From assembly GCA_903857495.1 (NCBI GenBank), contig CAIOFF010000070.1:1-64000 (forward strand): a stretch of DNA of 64,000 nt. Reading direction: 5' to 3'. Position numbers and translations under genes: made by a program. Shown here one piece after another: positions 8,617-17,174 of the stretch (positions within the stretch are counted from its first letter, which is position 1; each line of letters opens with the position of its first letter). The stretch comes from an uncultured Holophagaceae bacterium. GTDB lineage: Bacteria; Acidobacteriota; Holophagae; Holophagales; Holophagaceae. The notes under the pieces are model-generated. The model saw only the letters and a program-made list of their open reading frames with translations, searched no databases and was not told the origin of the DNA.

Positions 8617-9405
8617 TTAGAAGGTGCCTTGGACCAGGCCGCCATCTACGAGCAGGCTCTGGCCGGTGAGGTAGGACGCGGGCTGGCCGCAGAGGAAGGC
8701 GATCACGGCGCCCACTTCCTCGGGACGACCGATGCGGCCCACGGGAATGGTCTCGGCCTGGCGGGCGAGGTGTTCCTCGGGCGTGATGCCCGTGGCCGCG
8801 GCCTTCACCTCCGCTAGGTGGAGCTGCCGGTCGGTCATGACGTGGCCGGGCAGCAGGGCGTTCACCGTGATGCCGTCCCGGGCGGTCTCCAGGGCCAGGG
8901 TGCGGGTCAGGCCGGAGAGTCCCGCGCGCAGCGTCGAGCTGATGGTCAGCAGGGGGTAGGGCTGCTTCGCGACGAGGCTCGTGATGTGGACGATGCGCCC
9001 CCACTGCTGGGCCCGCATGCCCGGCAGCACCAGGCGGGTCATGCGCACCACGTTCAGGAGGGTGGAGTCCACCCCCGCGCACCAGTCCGCATCGGTGAGG
9101 TTGGCGAACTCCGCGGCCTTGGGGCCGCCGGTGTTCGTGATGAGGATCGCCACCGGCCCCAGCTCCGCGACCGTGGCCTGGTGCCAGCGGACGAGGTCCT
9201 CCGCCGAGGTGACATCCACGGGGGTGGCCAGCACGGGCACGCCGAACGCCTCTAGCTCCGCCCGGGTGGCGGCCAGCGCCTCGGCACCCCGCCCACAGAT
9301 CGAGACCGCGCAGCCCTCCGCCGCCAGCGCATGGGCGGCAGCCCGACCCAGCCCCTTGCTGCCCGCCGCCACCATGGCCACTTTCCCTGCGATGCCCAGC
9401 TGCAT
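8617..9405 (-). CDS. atypical short-chain dehydrogenase/reductase
   Basis: 262 residues from ATG 9405. The N-terminal Rossmann motif AGSKGLGRAAAHALA binds NAD(P), NTGG corresponds to the NAG motif, and PVGRIGRPEEVGAVIAFLCG and LLVDGGL are typical of FabG-like SDRs. The catalytic Ser is present (HITSLVA), but the YxxxK dyad is replaced: the aligned segment reads LTISSTLRAGLSGL. Such Tyr/Lys-lacking FabG-like proteins exist as a subfamily, so an altered activity or a binding role is possible. Divergent from the DUF2238 gene with 76 bp between starts. Confidence 0.85.
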   Translation of the reverse strand: MQLGIAGKVAMVAAGSKGLGRAAAHALAAEGCAVSICGRGAEALAATRAELEAFGVPVLATPVDVTSAEDLVRWHQATVAELGPVAILITNTGGPKAAEFANLTDADWCAGVDSTLLNVVRMTRLVLPGMRAQQWGRIVHITSLVAKQPYPLLTISSTLRAGLSGLTRTLALETARDGITVNALLPGHVMTDRQLHLAEVKAAATGITPEEHLARQAETIPVGRIGRPEEVGAVIAFLCGQPASYLTGQSLLVDGGLVQGTF

Positions 9406-9481
9406 GGCGTCCTCCAGGACTCCAGCATAGGGCAGGCCGCTTTGTTGATGACAGCGGCCCGGACCGCCCTGACCATGAGGC

Positions 9482-10138
9482 ATGGTGCGCGCCTCTGATC
9501 GAATCCCCCTCTTCCTGCTGGCCACGGTGGGCCTCGCCTTTGTCGTGCTGGGCTGGGCGCCGAAGGCCGACCGCTTCACCTGGTTCATGGAGAACCTGCC
9601 GGTGCTCGTCGGGGTGCCGGCGCTCCTGGCCACCCACCGGCGCTTTCCCCTCTCGACCCTGCTCACCGTGCTCATCGCGCTCCACTGCCTGGTGCTCATG
9701 GTGGGCGGCTACTGGACCTACGCCGAGGTCCCGGCCGGCCACTGGGTCAAGCAATGGCTGCACCTGGCCCGCAATCCCTATGACCGATTGGGACACCTCT
9801 TCCAGGGCTTCGTGCCGGTGCTGCTCTTCCGGGAGGTGCTGCTGCGCAAGGGGGTGCTGAAGCCCGGCCCCTGGTCCGTCTTCGTCCTGATCCTGATGAC
9901 CCTCGGCCTCAGCGCCGCCTACGAGCTGCTGGAGTGGCAGACCGCGGTCTGGACCGGCAGCTCCGCGGACGCCTTCCTGGGCTCCCAGGGCGACCCCTGG
10001 GACACCCAGTGGGACATGGCCTGCGCCCTCATCGGCGCCAGCGCGGCCCTGGCCACCCTGACCAAGTTCCAGGACCGGCAGATCCAGGGACTGGCACCCG
10101 CCGGGACAGCCCTTTCCGCCGAGCCCCCCGGATGCTGA
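9482..10138 (+). CDS. DUF2238 / YjdF-type inner-membrane protein
   Basis: 218 residues with about six hydrophobic segments and a conserved core: RNPYDRLGHLFQGFVP, AYELLEWQ, and a Gly/Asp/Trp-rich segment FLGSQGDPWDTQWDM. These match the DUF2238 (YjdF) family of unknown function in the inner membrane. The start is ATG 9482. The last 7 nt overlap the start of the next gene, so the two are probably translationally coupled. Confidence 0.85.
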   Translation: MVRASDRIPLFLLATVGLAFVVLGWAPKADRFTWFMENLPVLVGVPALLATHRRFPLSTLLTVLIALHCLVLMVGGYWTYAEVPAGHWVKQWLHLARNPYDRLGHLFQGFVPVLLFREVLLRKGVLKPGPWSVFVLILMTLGLSAAYELLEWQTAVWTGSSADAFLGSQGDPWDTQWDMACALIGASAALATLTKFQDRQIQGLAPAGTALSAEPPGC

Positions 10139-10938
10139 ACCCCGAGGCCCTGCAGCTCGCGGCGGAGCTGGGCGGCACCCTGCTCCAGGCCGGTGGCGGC
10201 AGCCTGCTGCTGGTGGAGCGCCTCCGGGCCCACGGCCTGCCCCAGGTCGCGGTGCTGGGCCGGGACGCCGCAGACCTCCGCGCGCCCCTGGAGGCCGCGG
10301 CGCACGCCCAGGCCCGGGGGGTCGAGCTGAACCTGCTCGCCCTGCTGCCCCTGCCCGGCTGCGACCTCGCCGCCGCCCTGGCGTCCCACCAGCGCCGCCT
10401 AGGTGCCCTGGTGGCCGCCCTGGACGCAGGCCTGCCCTGGCTCTCGGACCAGCCGATGCTCGTCCGCAGGCTCCCGGGCCGGGTCTTCCGGACGGCGCCG
10501 GTGCCCCTCCCCAAGGCGCCCATGGGGCCCCTGGAGAAGGCGGAGCTGAAGCTGCTGCTGGCGGACTGGGGCTCGGACCGGCGCAAGCGGGTCTTCCGTC
10601 GCCCGGAGTGGCAGGAGGTGCCGACTTTGGATGGCTGCGGCTTCGAGGTGGACCTCTGGCCGGGCGTGCCCGTGCCGGAAGGAGCGCTGCTGCGGGTGGC
10701 CCCCCTGGAGCTGCCCTGCGCCACCCCCCTGACGGACGCCCTGCGGGGCGCCCTCCGGGCCGCCACCGGAAGCCCCGTGCCCTTCCTGCCCCTGCCAGCA
10801 GACCCCGCGCCCCTGCACGCCCTGCGGCTGCTCACGGCGGAGGTCGCCGCCTTCCGGGGATCGGTGCTGGCCTGGGAAAGCGCCCTGATCGGGCTGGCGG
10901 CCCTGCCCGCACCGGCCCACTTCTGCGCCCGGTGCTGA
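10132..10938 (+). CDS. hypothetical protein, unknown family
   Basis: 268 residues from ATG 10132, which overlaps the preceding stop (ATGCTGA). It is rich in Ala, Leu, Pro and Arg, without a signal peptide or membrane segment. It has a Leu-rich helical N-terminal half and a basic middle (DRRKRVFRRPEWQEV) followed by a short beta-like DGCGFEVDLWPG segment. The C-terminus ends HFCARC. I recognise no family. Coupling to the DUF2238 protein suggests a related role. Codon usage is typical of its neighbours, so it is probably a real gene. Confidence 0.65.
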   Translation: MLNPEALQLAAELGGTLLQAGGGSLLLVERLRAHGLPQVAVLGRDAADLRAPLEAAAHAQARGVELNLLALLPLPGCDLAAALASHQRRLGALVAALDAGLPWLSDQPMLVRRLPGRVFRTAPVPLPKAPMGPLEKAELKLLLADWGSDRRKRVFRRPEWQEVPTLDGCGFEVDLWPGVPVPEGALLRVAPLELPCATPLTDALRGALRAATGSPVPFLPLPADPAPLHALRLLTAEVAAFRGSVLAWESALIGLAALPAPAHFCARC

Positions 10939-11014
10939 CCCGGTGGAGCTAGGCTAGATGCCATGCATCCCGCTCCCGCCCCCCTGAGCGCCCGTCCTGG
11001 CCCGGCGGCCTGAG

Positions 11015-12118
11015 GTGGAGCTCCACGGGGATCCCCGGACCGTCCTGACCCTCGACGCCGGGGGCACCACCTTCGTGTTCGGCGCCATGCGCGGCGGCCG
11101 GGCGATCCTGCCGCCGGTCACCCGGCCCTCGCAGGGCCACGACCTGGCCCTCTGCCTGCGCGGGATCGAGGACGGCTTTCGGGAGGCCTGGGACCACTGC
11201 GGCGGCGCCGCGGCCATCAGCTTCGCCTTCCCGGGCCCCGCGGACTATCCCAACGGGGTCATCGGCGACCTGGTGAACCTGCCGGCCTTCCGGGGCGGCG
11301 TGCCCCTGGGCCCGCTGCTGGAGGACCGCTTCGGCGTGCCGGTCCTGCTCAACAATGACGGGGACCTGTTCGCCTACGGCGAGGCCCTCGGCGGCCTCCT
11401 GCCCGAGGTGAATGCCGCCCTGGCCGCGGCGGGCAGTCCGAAGCGGTTCCGCAACCTGCTGGGCGTCACCTTCGGAACCGGCTTCGGCGGGGGCCTGGTG
11501 GTCAACGGCCAGCTCTATCGCGGGGACAACGCCGCCGGCACCGAGATCTGGGCCCTTCGCAACAAGCTGAACCCCCTGGCCTCAGCCGAGGAGGGCGTGG
11601 CCATCCGCGCGGTGCGACGAACCTACGCCGAGGCTGTGGGCCTGAGCCTGGAGGGCGCCCCGGAGCCCCGGGAAATCTTCGAGATCGGCATGGGGCGGCA
11701 GCCCGGCGAGGCCGCCGCGGCCCGGGAGGCCTTCCGCCGCCTGGGCGAGGTGGCCGGAGACGCCCTGGCCAACGCCCTCACCCTCGTGGATGCCCTGGTG
11801 GTGATCGGCGGGGGCCTCAGCGGCGCGGCGCCGCTGTTCATGCCCGCCCTGGTGGCCGAGCTGAACGTCCCCACCACCAACCTGGATGGTCGGGTCCGCC
11901 CGCGTACTGAGCTGCAGGCCTTCAACCTGGAGGACCCCACCGACCGCGCGGCCTTCCTCCAGGGCGACGTCCGCCAGCTGCCGGTGCCGGGCACGGACCG
12001 CAGGGTTCCCTACGACGCGCTCAAGCGGACGGGCGTGGGACTCACCCGCCTGGGCACGAGCCAAGCCACCGCCCTGGGCGCCTACGCCTACGCCCTGAGC
12101 TGGCTCGACAGCCGCTGA
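11015..12118 (+). CDS. ROK-family sugar kinase (glucokinase-like)
   Basis: About 367 residues from GTG 11015; nearby upstream ATGs run into stops, so a GTG start is likely. The N-terminal phosphate-binding motif is TLDAGGTTFVFG; FAFPGPAD, NLPAF and LLNNDGD (catalytic Asp) follow, then GVTFGTGFGGGLVVNG and VVIGGGLSGA. This is the ROK/hexokinase fold that phosphorylates sugars with ATP. The ROK zinc signature (CxCGxxGCxE) is absent: the equivalent region reads GTEIWALRNKLNPL. It stands alone, so the substrate could be glucose or another hexose. Confidence 0.85.
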   Translation: MELHGDPRTVLTLDAGGTTFVFGAMRGGRAILPPVTRPSQGHDLALCLRGIEDGFREAWDHCGGAAAISFAFPGPADYPNGVIGDLVNLPAFRGGVPLGPLLEDRFGVPVLLNNDGDLFAYGEALGGLLPEVNAALAAAGSPKRFRNLLGVTFGTGFGGGLVVNGQLYRGDNAAGTEIWALRNKLNPLASAEEGVAIRAVRRTYAEAVGLSLEGAPEPREIFEIGMGRQPGEAAAAREAFRRLGEVAGDALANALTLVDALVVIGGGLSGAAPLFMPALVAELNVPTTNLDGRVRPRTELQAFNLEDPTDRAAFLQGDVRQLPVPGTDRRVPYDALKRTGVGLTRLGTSQATALGAYAYALSWLDSR

Positions 12119-12121
12119 GAC

Positions 12122-13525
12122 CTACATATTCAGGGCGCGGCCGTAGACAGCCCGGGCCGCCTCAGGGAAGACCTCGTTCAGCGTCGGATGCGGATACATG
12201 GTCTGGATCAGCTCATCCACCGTGAACTCGCCGCCCATGAGCGCCACGCTGGAGGCCACCAGCTCCGTGGCCTTGGGGCCCAGGATGTGGATGCCCAGGA
12301 TCTCGCCGTACTGCTTGTCGGCGACGATCTTGATGAAGCCGTGGGGCTCGCCCACGATGTTGGCCTTGGCCATGGGCGCGAAGGGGAAGGTGCCCACCTG
12401 GACGTCGTGGCCCTTGGCCCGGGCGGCCTTCTCGCTGAGGCCCACGGTGCCCACCTCGGGATCGCAGTAGGTGCAGGCGGGGAAGCGGTCGTAGCGCACC
12501 GGGTGGGGATGGACATCCTTGCCCAGGCTCTGGGCCGCGTGCTCCGCGGCCACGATGCCCTCGTCGCTGGCCACGTGGGCCAACCAGGGGGTGCGGACGA
12601 TGTCGCCGATGGCGTAGAGGCCGGGCTCGCCGGTCTGCATGAAGCGGTCGATGACCACGCAGCCGCGATCCACCTGGGCCTTGGTCTTCTCCAGGCCGAC
12701 GCCCTCGAGGCGCGGCGCGCGGCCCACGGCCACCAGCAGGTGGCTGCCCAGCACCTCGCCGGCGCTCTCGCCTTCCAGGTGGCAGAGGATGCCGTCCTCC
12801 CGGCGCTCGATGGCGGTGATCTTGGTCTTGGTGCGCACGTCGATCTTGTAGGACTTGCGGAGGATCTTGGCCAGCTCCAGGCCGATGTCCTCGTCCTCCA
12901 GGGGCAGGATGGTGTCCATGAACTCCACCAGGGTCACCTTGGACCCCAGGCGGCTGAACACCGACGCGAACTCCACACCGATGGCGCCGGCGCCGAGGAT
13001 GACCAGGTGCGCCGGCAGGTCGGTCAGGTCCAGGATGTGGTCACTGTTGAGCACGCGCTGGCCGTCGGTCTCGAGGCCAGGGATGTCCTTGGGGCCCGAG
13101 CCCGTGGCCACGATGATGCGCTTGGCCTCGTGGACCTCGCCCTCGACCTCCACCCGGCCGGAGCCCAGCAGGCGGCCGAAGCCCTTGAGCACCGCGACCT
13201 TGTTCTTCTTCATCAGGAACTCGATGCCCTTGGCGTTCTTGAAGACGATGCGGCCCTTGCGCTTGACGATGGTCGGGAGGTTCGGATGCAGGGCCTTGGC
13301 CTCCACGCCGTCAATGCCGTAGTCGCCGGCCACCTGCATCTGCTCGAAGCGGTGGGCAGTCTCCAGCCAGGTCTTGGCGGGGATGCAGCCACGGTGCAGG
13401 CAGGTGCCGCCCAGCAGGGGGTCCTTCTCCACCAGGGCCGTGGTCAGGCCCAGCTGGGCGCCGCGGATGGCGGCGATGTAGCCGCCGGGGCCGGAACCGA
13501 TGACGAGGAGGTCGAAAGCAGCCAT
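12122..13525 (-). CDS. lpdA: dihydrolipoyl dehydrogenase (E3)
   Basis: 467 residues, the usual length. It contains the FAD motif VIGSGPGGYIAAIRGAQLG, the redox disulfide in GGTCLHRGCIPAK (Cys-x4-Cys), and the NAD motif ILGAGAIGVEFASVFSRLG. The second FAD-binding motif is YAIGDI, and the dimer-interface catalytic His-Glu is YPHPTLNE. The enzyme reoxidises lipoamide of 2-oxoacid dehydrogenases or the glycine cleavage system, reducing NAD+. No E1/E2 genes are adjacent, so it may serve several complexes. It is convergent with the ROK kinase, with 3 bp between stops. Confidence 0.97.
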   Translation of the reverse strand: MAAFDLLVIGSGPGGYIAAIRGAQLGLTTALVEKDPLLGGTCLHRGCIPAKTWLETAHRFEQMQVAGDYGIDGVEAKALHPNLPTIVKRKGRIVFKNAKGIEFLMKKNKVAVLKGFGRLLGSGRVEVEGEVHEAKRIIVATGSGPKDIPGLETDGQRVLNSDHILDLTDLPAHLVILGAGAIGVEFASVFSRLGSKVTLVEFMDTILPLEDEDIGLELAKILRKSYKIDVRTKTKITAIERREDGILCHLEGESAGEVLGSHLLVAVGRAPRLEGVGLEKTKAQVDRGCVVIDRFMQTGEPGLYAIGDIVRTPWLAHVASDEGIVAAEHAAQSLGKDVHPHPVRYDRFPACTYCDPEVGTVGLSEKAARAKGHDVQVGTFPFAPMAKANIVGEPHGFIKIVADKQYGEILGIHILGPKATELVASSVALMGGEFTVDELIQTMYPHPTLNEVFPEAARAVYGRALNM

Positions 13526-13595
13526 GCAAAGCTCCGAAACACAGGGCTCTCATGATCCCACAGCCCCGGCCCAGGGAGGACCACGGAGCGTTCCC

Positions 13596-14933
13596 ATGCC
13601 AAACTGCCTCATCCTTTGCGAGGCTTCCGTGACCCCCAAGCGACCCTGGTACCGCTCCAGCACCTTCTGGATCTTCGTGGGCCTGCTCATGGGCGTGGCC
13701 CTCGGCGGCTTCCTCCCGCAGGACCAGTACCCCGGCGCCTACAACCTGTTCCGGTTCCTCTCCAAGGCCTTCATCAGCCTCATCAAGGGCCTGATCGTGC
13801 CCCTGCTGCTGTCCACCATCATCGTGGGCATCGCCCAGACCGGGGACGTGAAGGCCGTGGGGCGCATGGGCGGCAAGGCGCTGCTCTACTTCGAGGTGGT
13901 CACGACCCTGGCCCTGTTCATCGGCCTCGGCGTCGCCAACTGGCTGCAGCCCGGCGCCCACCTGCCCATGGACATGACTGCACACTCCGCGGTGGTGGCC
14001 GCCAAGGCGAAGACCGGCTGGGAGATCGCCCTCCACCTGTTCCCCTCGAACCTGATCCAGCACGCCGCCGAGGGCGACATCCTGCCGGTGGTGATCTTCG
14101 CCACGTTGTTCGGCATCGCCCTCACCAAGGTCGGCGAGCGGGGCAAGCCCGTGCTGGCCTTCTTCGATGGCGTGGCCCAGACCATGTTCAAGTACACCGA
14201 CTTCGTCATGCTCCTCACGCCCCTGGGCGTCTTCGGCGCCATGGCCTACAACGTGAGCCACATGGCCGCCGGGCACAGCATCAACGGCGCGGTCATCAAG
14301 GGCTGGCCGGCGGTGTTCCACCTGCTGAAGCAGTACAGCCTGCTGGTGGGAAGCCTCTACCTGGCCCTGGCGCTGCTGTTCGTCCTGGTCTTCGTCCCTG
14401 TGGCCTGGCTGGCGGGCATCCGCATCCTGGGCTTCATCAAGGCCATCAAGGATCCGGCCCTGACGGCCTTCAGCACCGCCAGCAGCGAGGCGGCCCTGCC
14501 CAAGCTGCTCGAGGAGGTGGTCCGCTTCGGGGTGCCCCGGCAGGTGGCCAGCTTCGTCATCCCCACGGGCTACAGCTTCAACCTGGACGGCTCCACCCTC
14601 TACCTGGTGCTGGCCAGCCTCACCATCGCCCAGGCGGCAGGCATCCACATGAGCTTCGGCCAGCAGCTGCTCATGGTTTTCACCTTCATGCTCACCAGTA
14701 AGGGCGTGGCCGGGGTGCCCCGGGCCACCCTGGTGATCATCGCGGGCACCTGCGGCAGCTTCGGCCTGCCGGGTGATGCGGGGGTCGCGATGTTGCTCGC
14801 CGTGGACGAGATCATGGACATGGCCCGCACCACCGTGAACGTCATTGGCAACGGCTTGGCCAGCGTGGTGGTCGCCAAGTGGGAGGGCGTCTTCGGCACC
14901 GACCCGGAGCCCCTTCCGGACCAAGAGTCCTAA
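13596..14933 (+). CDS. dicarboxylate/amino acid:cation symporter (DAACS family)
   Basis: 445 residues from ATG 13596, preceded by GGAG. About eight hydrophobic segments plus re-entrant hairpins carry the family signatures STASSEAALP (first Ser-rich hairpin), NLDGSTLY, AGVPRA and DMARTTVNVIGN. The last contains the substrate- and Na+-coordinating Asp, Arg and Asn. GltP/DctA-like proteins take up glutamate, aspartate or C4-dicarboxylates with H+ or Na+. Presence of the Arg in the DMARTTVN segment favours an acidic substrate. It is divergent from lpdA and apparently monocistronic. Confidence 0.93.
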   Translation: MPNCLILCEASVTPKRPWYRSSTFWIFVGLLMGVALGGFLPQDQYPGAYNLFRFLSKAFISLIKGLIVPLLLSTIIVGIAQTGDVKAVGRMGGKALLYFEVVTTLALFIGLGVANWLQPGAHLPMDMTAHSAVVAAKAKTGWEIALHLFPSNLIQHAAEGDILPVVIFATLFGIALTKVGERGKPVLAFFDGVAQTMFKYTDFVMLLTPLGVFGAMAYNVSHMAAGHSINGAVIKGWPAVFHLLKQYSLLVGSLYLALALLFVLVFVPVAWLAGIRILGFIKAIKDPALTAFSTASSEAALPKLLEEVVRFGVPRQVASFVIPTGYSFNLDGSTLYLVLASLTIAQAAGIHMSFGQQLLMVFTFMLTSKGVAGVPRATLVIIAGTCGSFGLPGDAGVAMLLAVDEIMDMARTTVNVIGNGLASVVVAKWEGVFGTDPEPLPDQES

Positions 14934-15005
14934 ACTCAGTGTGTCTAAAGTAAATTCTAGGCAAGGGGAGGCCGAAACGGGGTAGATCCACTCCAAGGAG
15001 CCCTC

Positions 15006-15458
15006 ATGCGCCGCGCCCTGTCCCTCCTCTGCCTTCCGGCCCTGTGCCTGTCGCTATCCGCCCAAGCCGTGACCACCGCCGAGACCGAGGCCCTGGTCAA
15101 GGAGGCCATCGGCTTCGCCAAGACCAATGGCAAGGATGCCGCCTTCAAGGAGATCACCAAGGTCGGTGGCCGCTTCCACAAGCACGGCGGGGAGCTCTAT
15201 GTGTTCGTCTACGACATGGACGGCAAGGTCCTGGCCCATGGTCAGGGCGCGTCGAAGGTGGGGGTCAACCAGGCTAACGCCAAGGACCCCGAGGGCCGGG
15301 AATACATCAAGGAGCGCATCGCCCTGGCCAAGGGCAAGGGCAAGGGGTGGCACGACTACATCTACATGAACCCCAAGGACAACAAGAAGGAGCCCAAGAC
15401 CAGCTACATCGAGGTCTGGGAGCACCTGATCTTCGGGGCGGGCATCTACAAGAAGTAG
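15006..15458 (+). CDS. periplasmic single-Cache domain protein
   Basis: 150 residues. A signal peptide (MRRALSLLCLPALCLSLSAQA) is followed by one single-Cache type 2 domain: ALVKEAIGFAKTNGKDAAF, ELYVFVYDMDGKVLAHG, a basic GRE..KERI stretch, and GWHDYIYMNPKDNKKEPKTSY. The C-terminal HLIFGAGIYKK is typical of the family. Such domains sense small organic ligands, usually as the sensor part of a chemoreceptor or kinase. Here the domain stands alone with no transmembrane signalling module, so it is probably a soluble binding protein. Start is ATG with AAGGAG upstream. Confidence 0.85.
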   Translation: MRRALSLLCLPALCLSLSAQAVTTAETEALVKEAIGFAKTNGKDAAFKEITKVGGRFHKHGGELYVFVYDMDGKVLAHGQGASKVGVNQANAKDPEGREYIKERIALAKGKGKGWHDYIYMNPKDNKKEPKTSYIEVWEHLIFGAGIYKK

Positions 15459-15565
15459 ACGCCCGGGGCCCGCGGCCCAGCCTTGTCCCAAAAGGCTTCC
15501 AGAGCTATGGTTGGGGATTCCCTTCCCGTGCCGCAGATCCTGCGGCCGACCGCGGAGTCCCCCCC

Positions 15566-17161
15566 ATGAAGATCATCGTGACCGATGAGGTGACCGACGA
15601 GGGTCTAGCCCTCCTGCAGGCGGACCCTCGCATCAGCCTGGATGTCCGGCTGGGCCTCTCCCGGGAGGCTCTCCACGCCTGCATCGGTGCCTACGACGCG
15701 ATCATCACCCGCAGCGGCACCACCGTGGACAAGGCCCTGCTGGATGCCGCCACCAACCTGAAGATCGTGGCCCGGGCCGGGGTGGGCATCGACAACGTGG
15801 ACGTGGACTACGCCAGCTCCAAGGGCGTGATCGTCGTGAACGCCCCCTTCGGCAACACCAACAGCGCCGCCGAGCACACCCTGGCGCTGCTGCTCTCCGT
15901 CTGCCGCCACATCCCGGACGCCAACGCCAGCCTCAAGTCCGGCGCCTGGAAGCGGGCCCCCTTCACTGGAGTCGAGCTCAAGGGCAAGATCGCCGGCGTC
16001 ATCGGCCTGGGCAAGGTGGGCGGCCGGGTGGCCACACGCCTCAAGGCCTTCGAGTGCGAGGTGCTGGGCTGCGACCCCTACATCAGCGCCAAGCGGGCCC
16101 AGGACCTGGGCGTCCGCCTCACGGACCTGGATGAGCTCTGCCGGACCTGCGACATCCTGACGGTCCACACCCCTCTCAACGAGGAAACACGGGGCCTCCT
16201 GGGACCGGACCAGTTCGCCCTCATGAAGCCCGGCGTCATCCTGCTCAACGTGGCCCGGGGCGGCATCCTCGACGAGCCGGCCCTCCTGGCGGGTCTCGAG
16301 TCCGGCCAGGTGGCCCTGGCGGCGGTGGATGTCTGGTCCGAGGAGCCCCCCAGCTCCACCGTGCTCCGCGAGCTCATCGCCCAGAAGCGTCTGGTGGTGA
16401 CGCCCCACCTGGGCGCCAACACCCAGGAGGCCCAGGTGAACGTGGCCGTGGATGTGTCCCGCGAGATCCTGAACTACCTGGATCGCGCCCCCCTGGAGAA
16501 CGCCGTGAACCTGCCGCGCTTCGACCCGGCCGTCATGGACCAGATGCGCCCCTACTTCAAGCTCATGGCCGTCCTCGCGGAGTTCGGCCTCCAGCTGCTG
16601 AAGGGCAACCTGGACCGCATCACCTTCGGCTTCAGCGGCGCCATCGCCCACCACGACTGCTCGCCCCTCACGGTGAGCGGCCTGGCGGCCCTGCTGGACC
16701 GGGCCACGGACCAGCCCGTGAACATGGTCAACGCGAGCCTGGTGGCTGAGCGCATGGGCCTGGTGGTCGAGGAGCACAAGTCCAGCCAGGGCGGTGCCTT
16801 CTCCAACCTGGTGACCCTCACCCTGGAGGGCCCCGGCGGCTCCCGCGTCCTCTCCGGCACCCTCTTCGAGGGCTCGCCCCGCATCGTCCGGCTCCGGGAC
16901 TTCGCCATGGACTTCCTGCCCGAGCCCCACATGCTGCTGCTGAGCTACACGGATCGGCCGGGCATGATCGGCCGCATCGGCACGGTGCTGGGCCAGCGCG
17001 AGATCAACATCGCCTGCATGAACCTGGGCCGCCGCGAGAAGAAGGGCGAGGCCATGGTGATCCTGTCCGTGGACTCCCCCGTGCCGCCCGCCGTGGTCGC
17101 CGAGCTGCAGGCGACCACGGAGGCCACCTTCATCCAGGCCCTGCACCTGCCCTCCGCCTGA
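15566..17161 (+). CDS. serA: D-3-phosphoglycerate dehydrogenase
   Basis: 531 residues from ATG 15566, the length of the long (type 1) SerA. It has the N-terminal catalytic domain and NAD site GVIGLGKVGGRVA. Catalytic Arg is in NVARGGILDE, Glu in DVWSEEP and His in TPHLGANT. An allosteric-substrate-binding domain and a C-terminal ACT domain (SYTDRPGMIGRIGTVLG) complete the protein. It oxidises 3-phosphoglycerate, the first step of serine synthesis; the ACT domain usually gives serine feedback. The HAD phosphatase gene follows after 13 nt, probably as one transcript. Confidence 0.97.
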   Translation: MKIIVTDEVTDEGLALLQADPRISLDVRLGLSREALHACIGAYDAIITRSGTTVDKALLDAATNLKIVARAGVGIDNVDVDYASSKGVIVVNAPFGNTNSAAEHTLALLLSVCRHIPDANASLKSGAWKRAPFTGVELKGKIAGVIGLGKVGGRVATRLKAFECEVLGCDPYISAKRAQDLGVRLTDLDELCRTCDILTVHTPLNEETRGLLGPDQFALMKPGVILLNVARGGILDEPALLAGLESGQVALAAVDVWSEEPPSSTVLRELIAQKRLVVTPHLGANTQEAQVNVAVDVSREILNYLDRAPLENAVNLPRFDPAVMDQMRPYFKLMAVLAEFGLQLLKGNLDRITFGFSGAIAHHDCSPLTVSGLAALLDRATDQPVNMVNASLVAERMGLVVEEHKSSQGGAFSNLVTLTLEGPGGSRVLSGTLFEGSPRIVRLRDFAMDFLPEPHMLLLSYTDRPGMIGRIGTVLGQREINIACMNLGRREKKGEAMVILSVDSPVPPAVVAELQATTEATFIQALHLPSA

Positions 17162-17174
17162 GCCGGGAGTCCCC

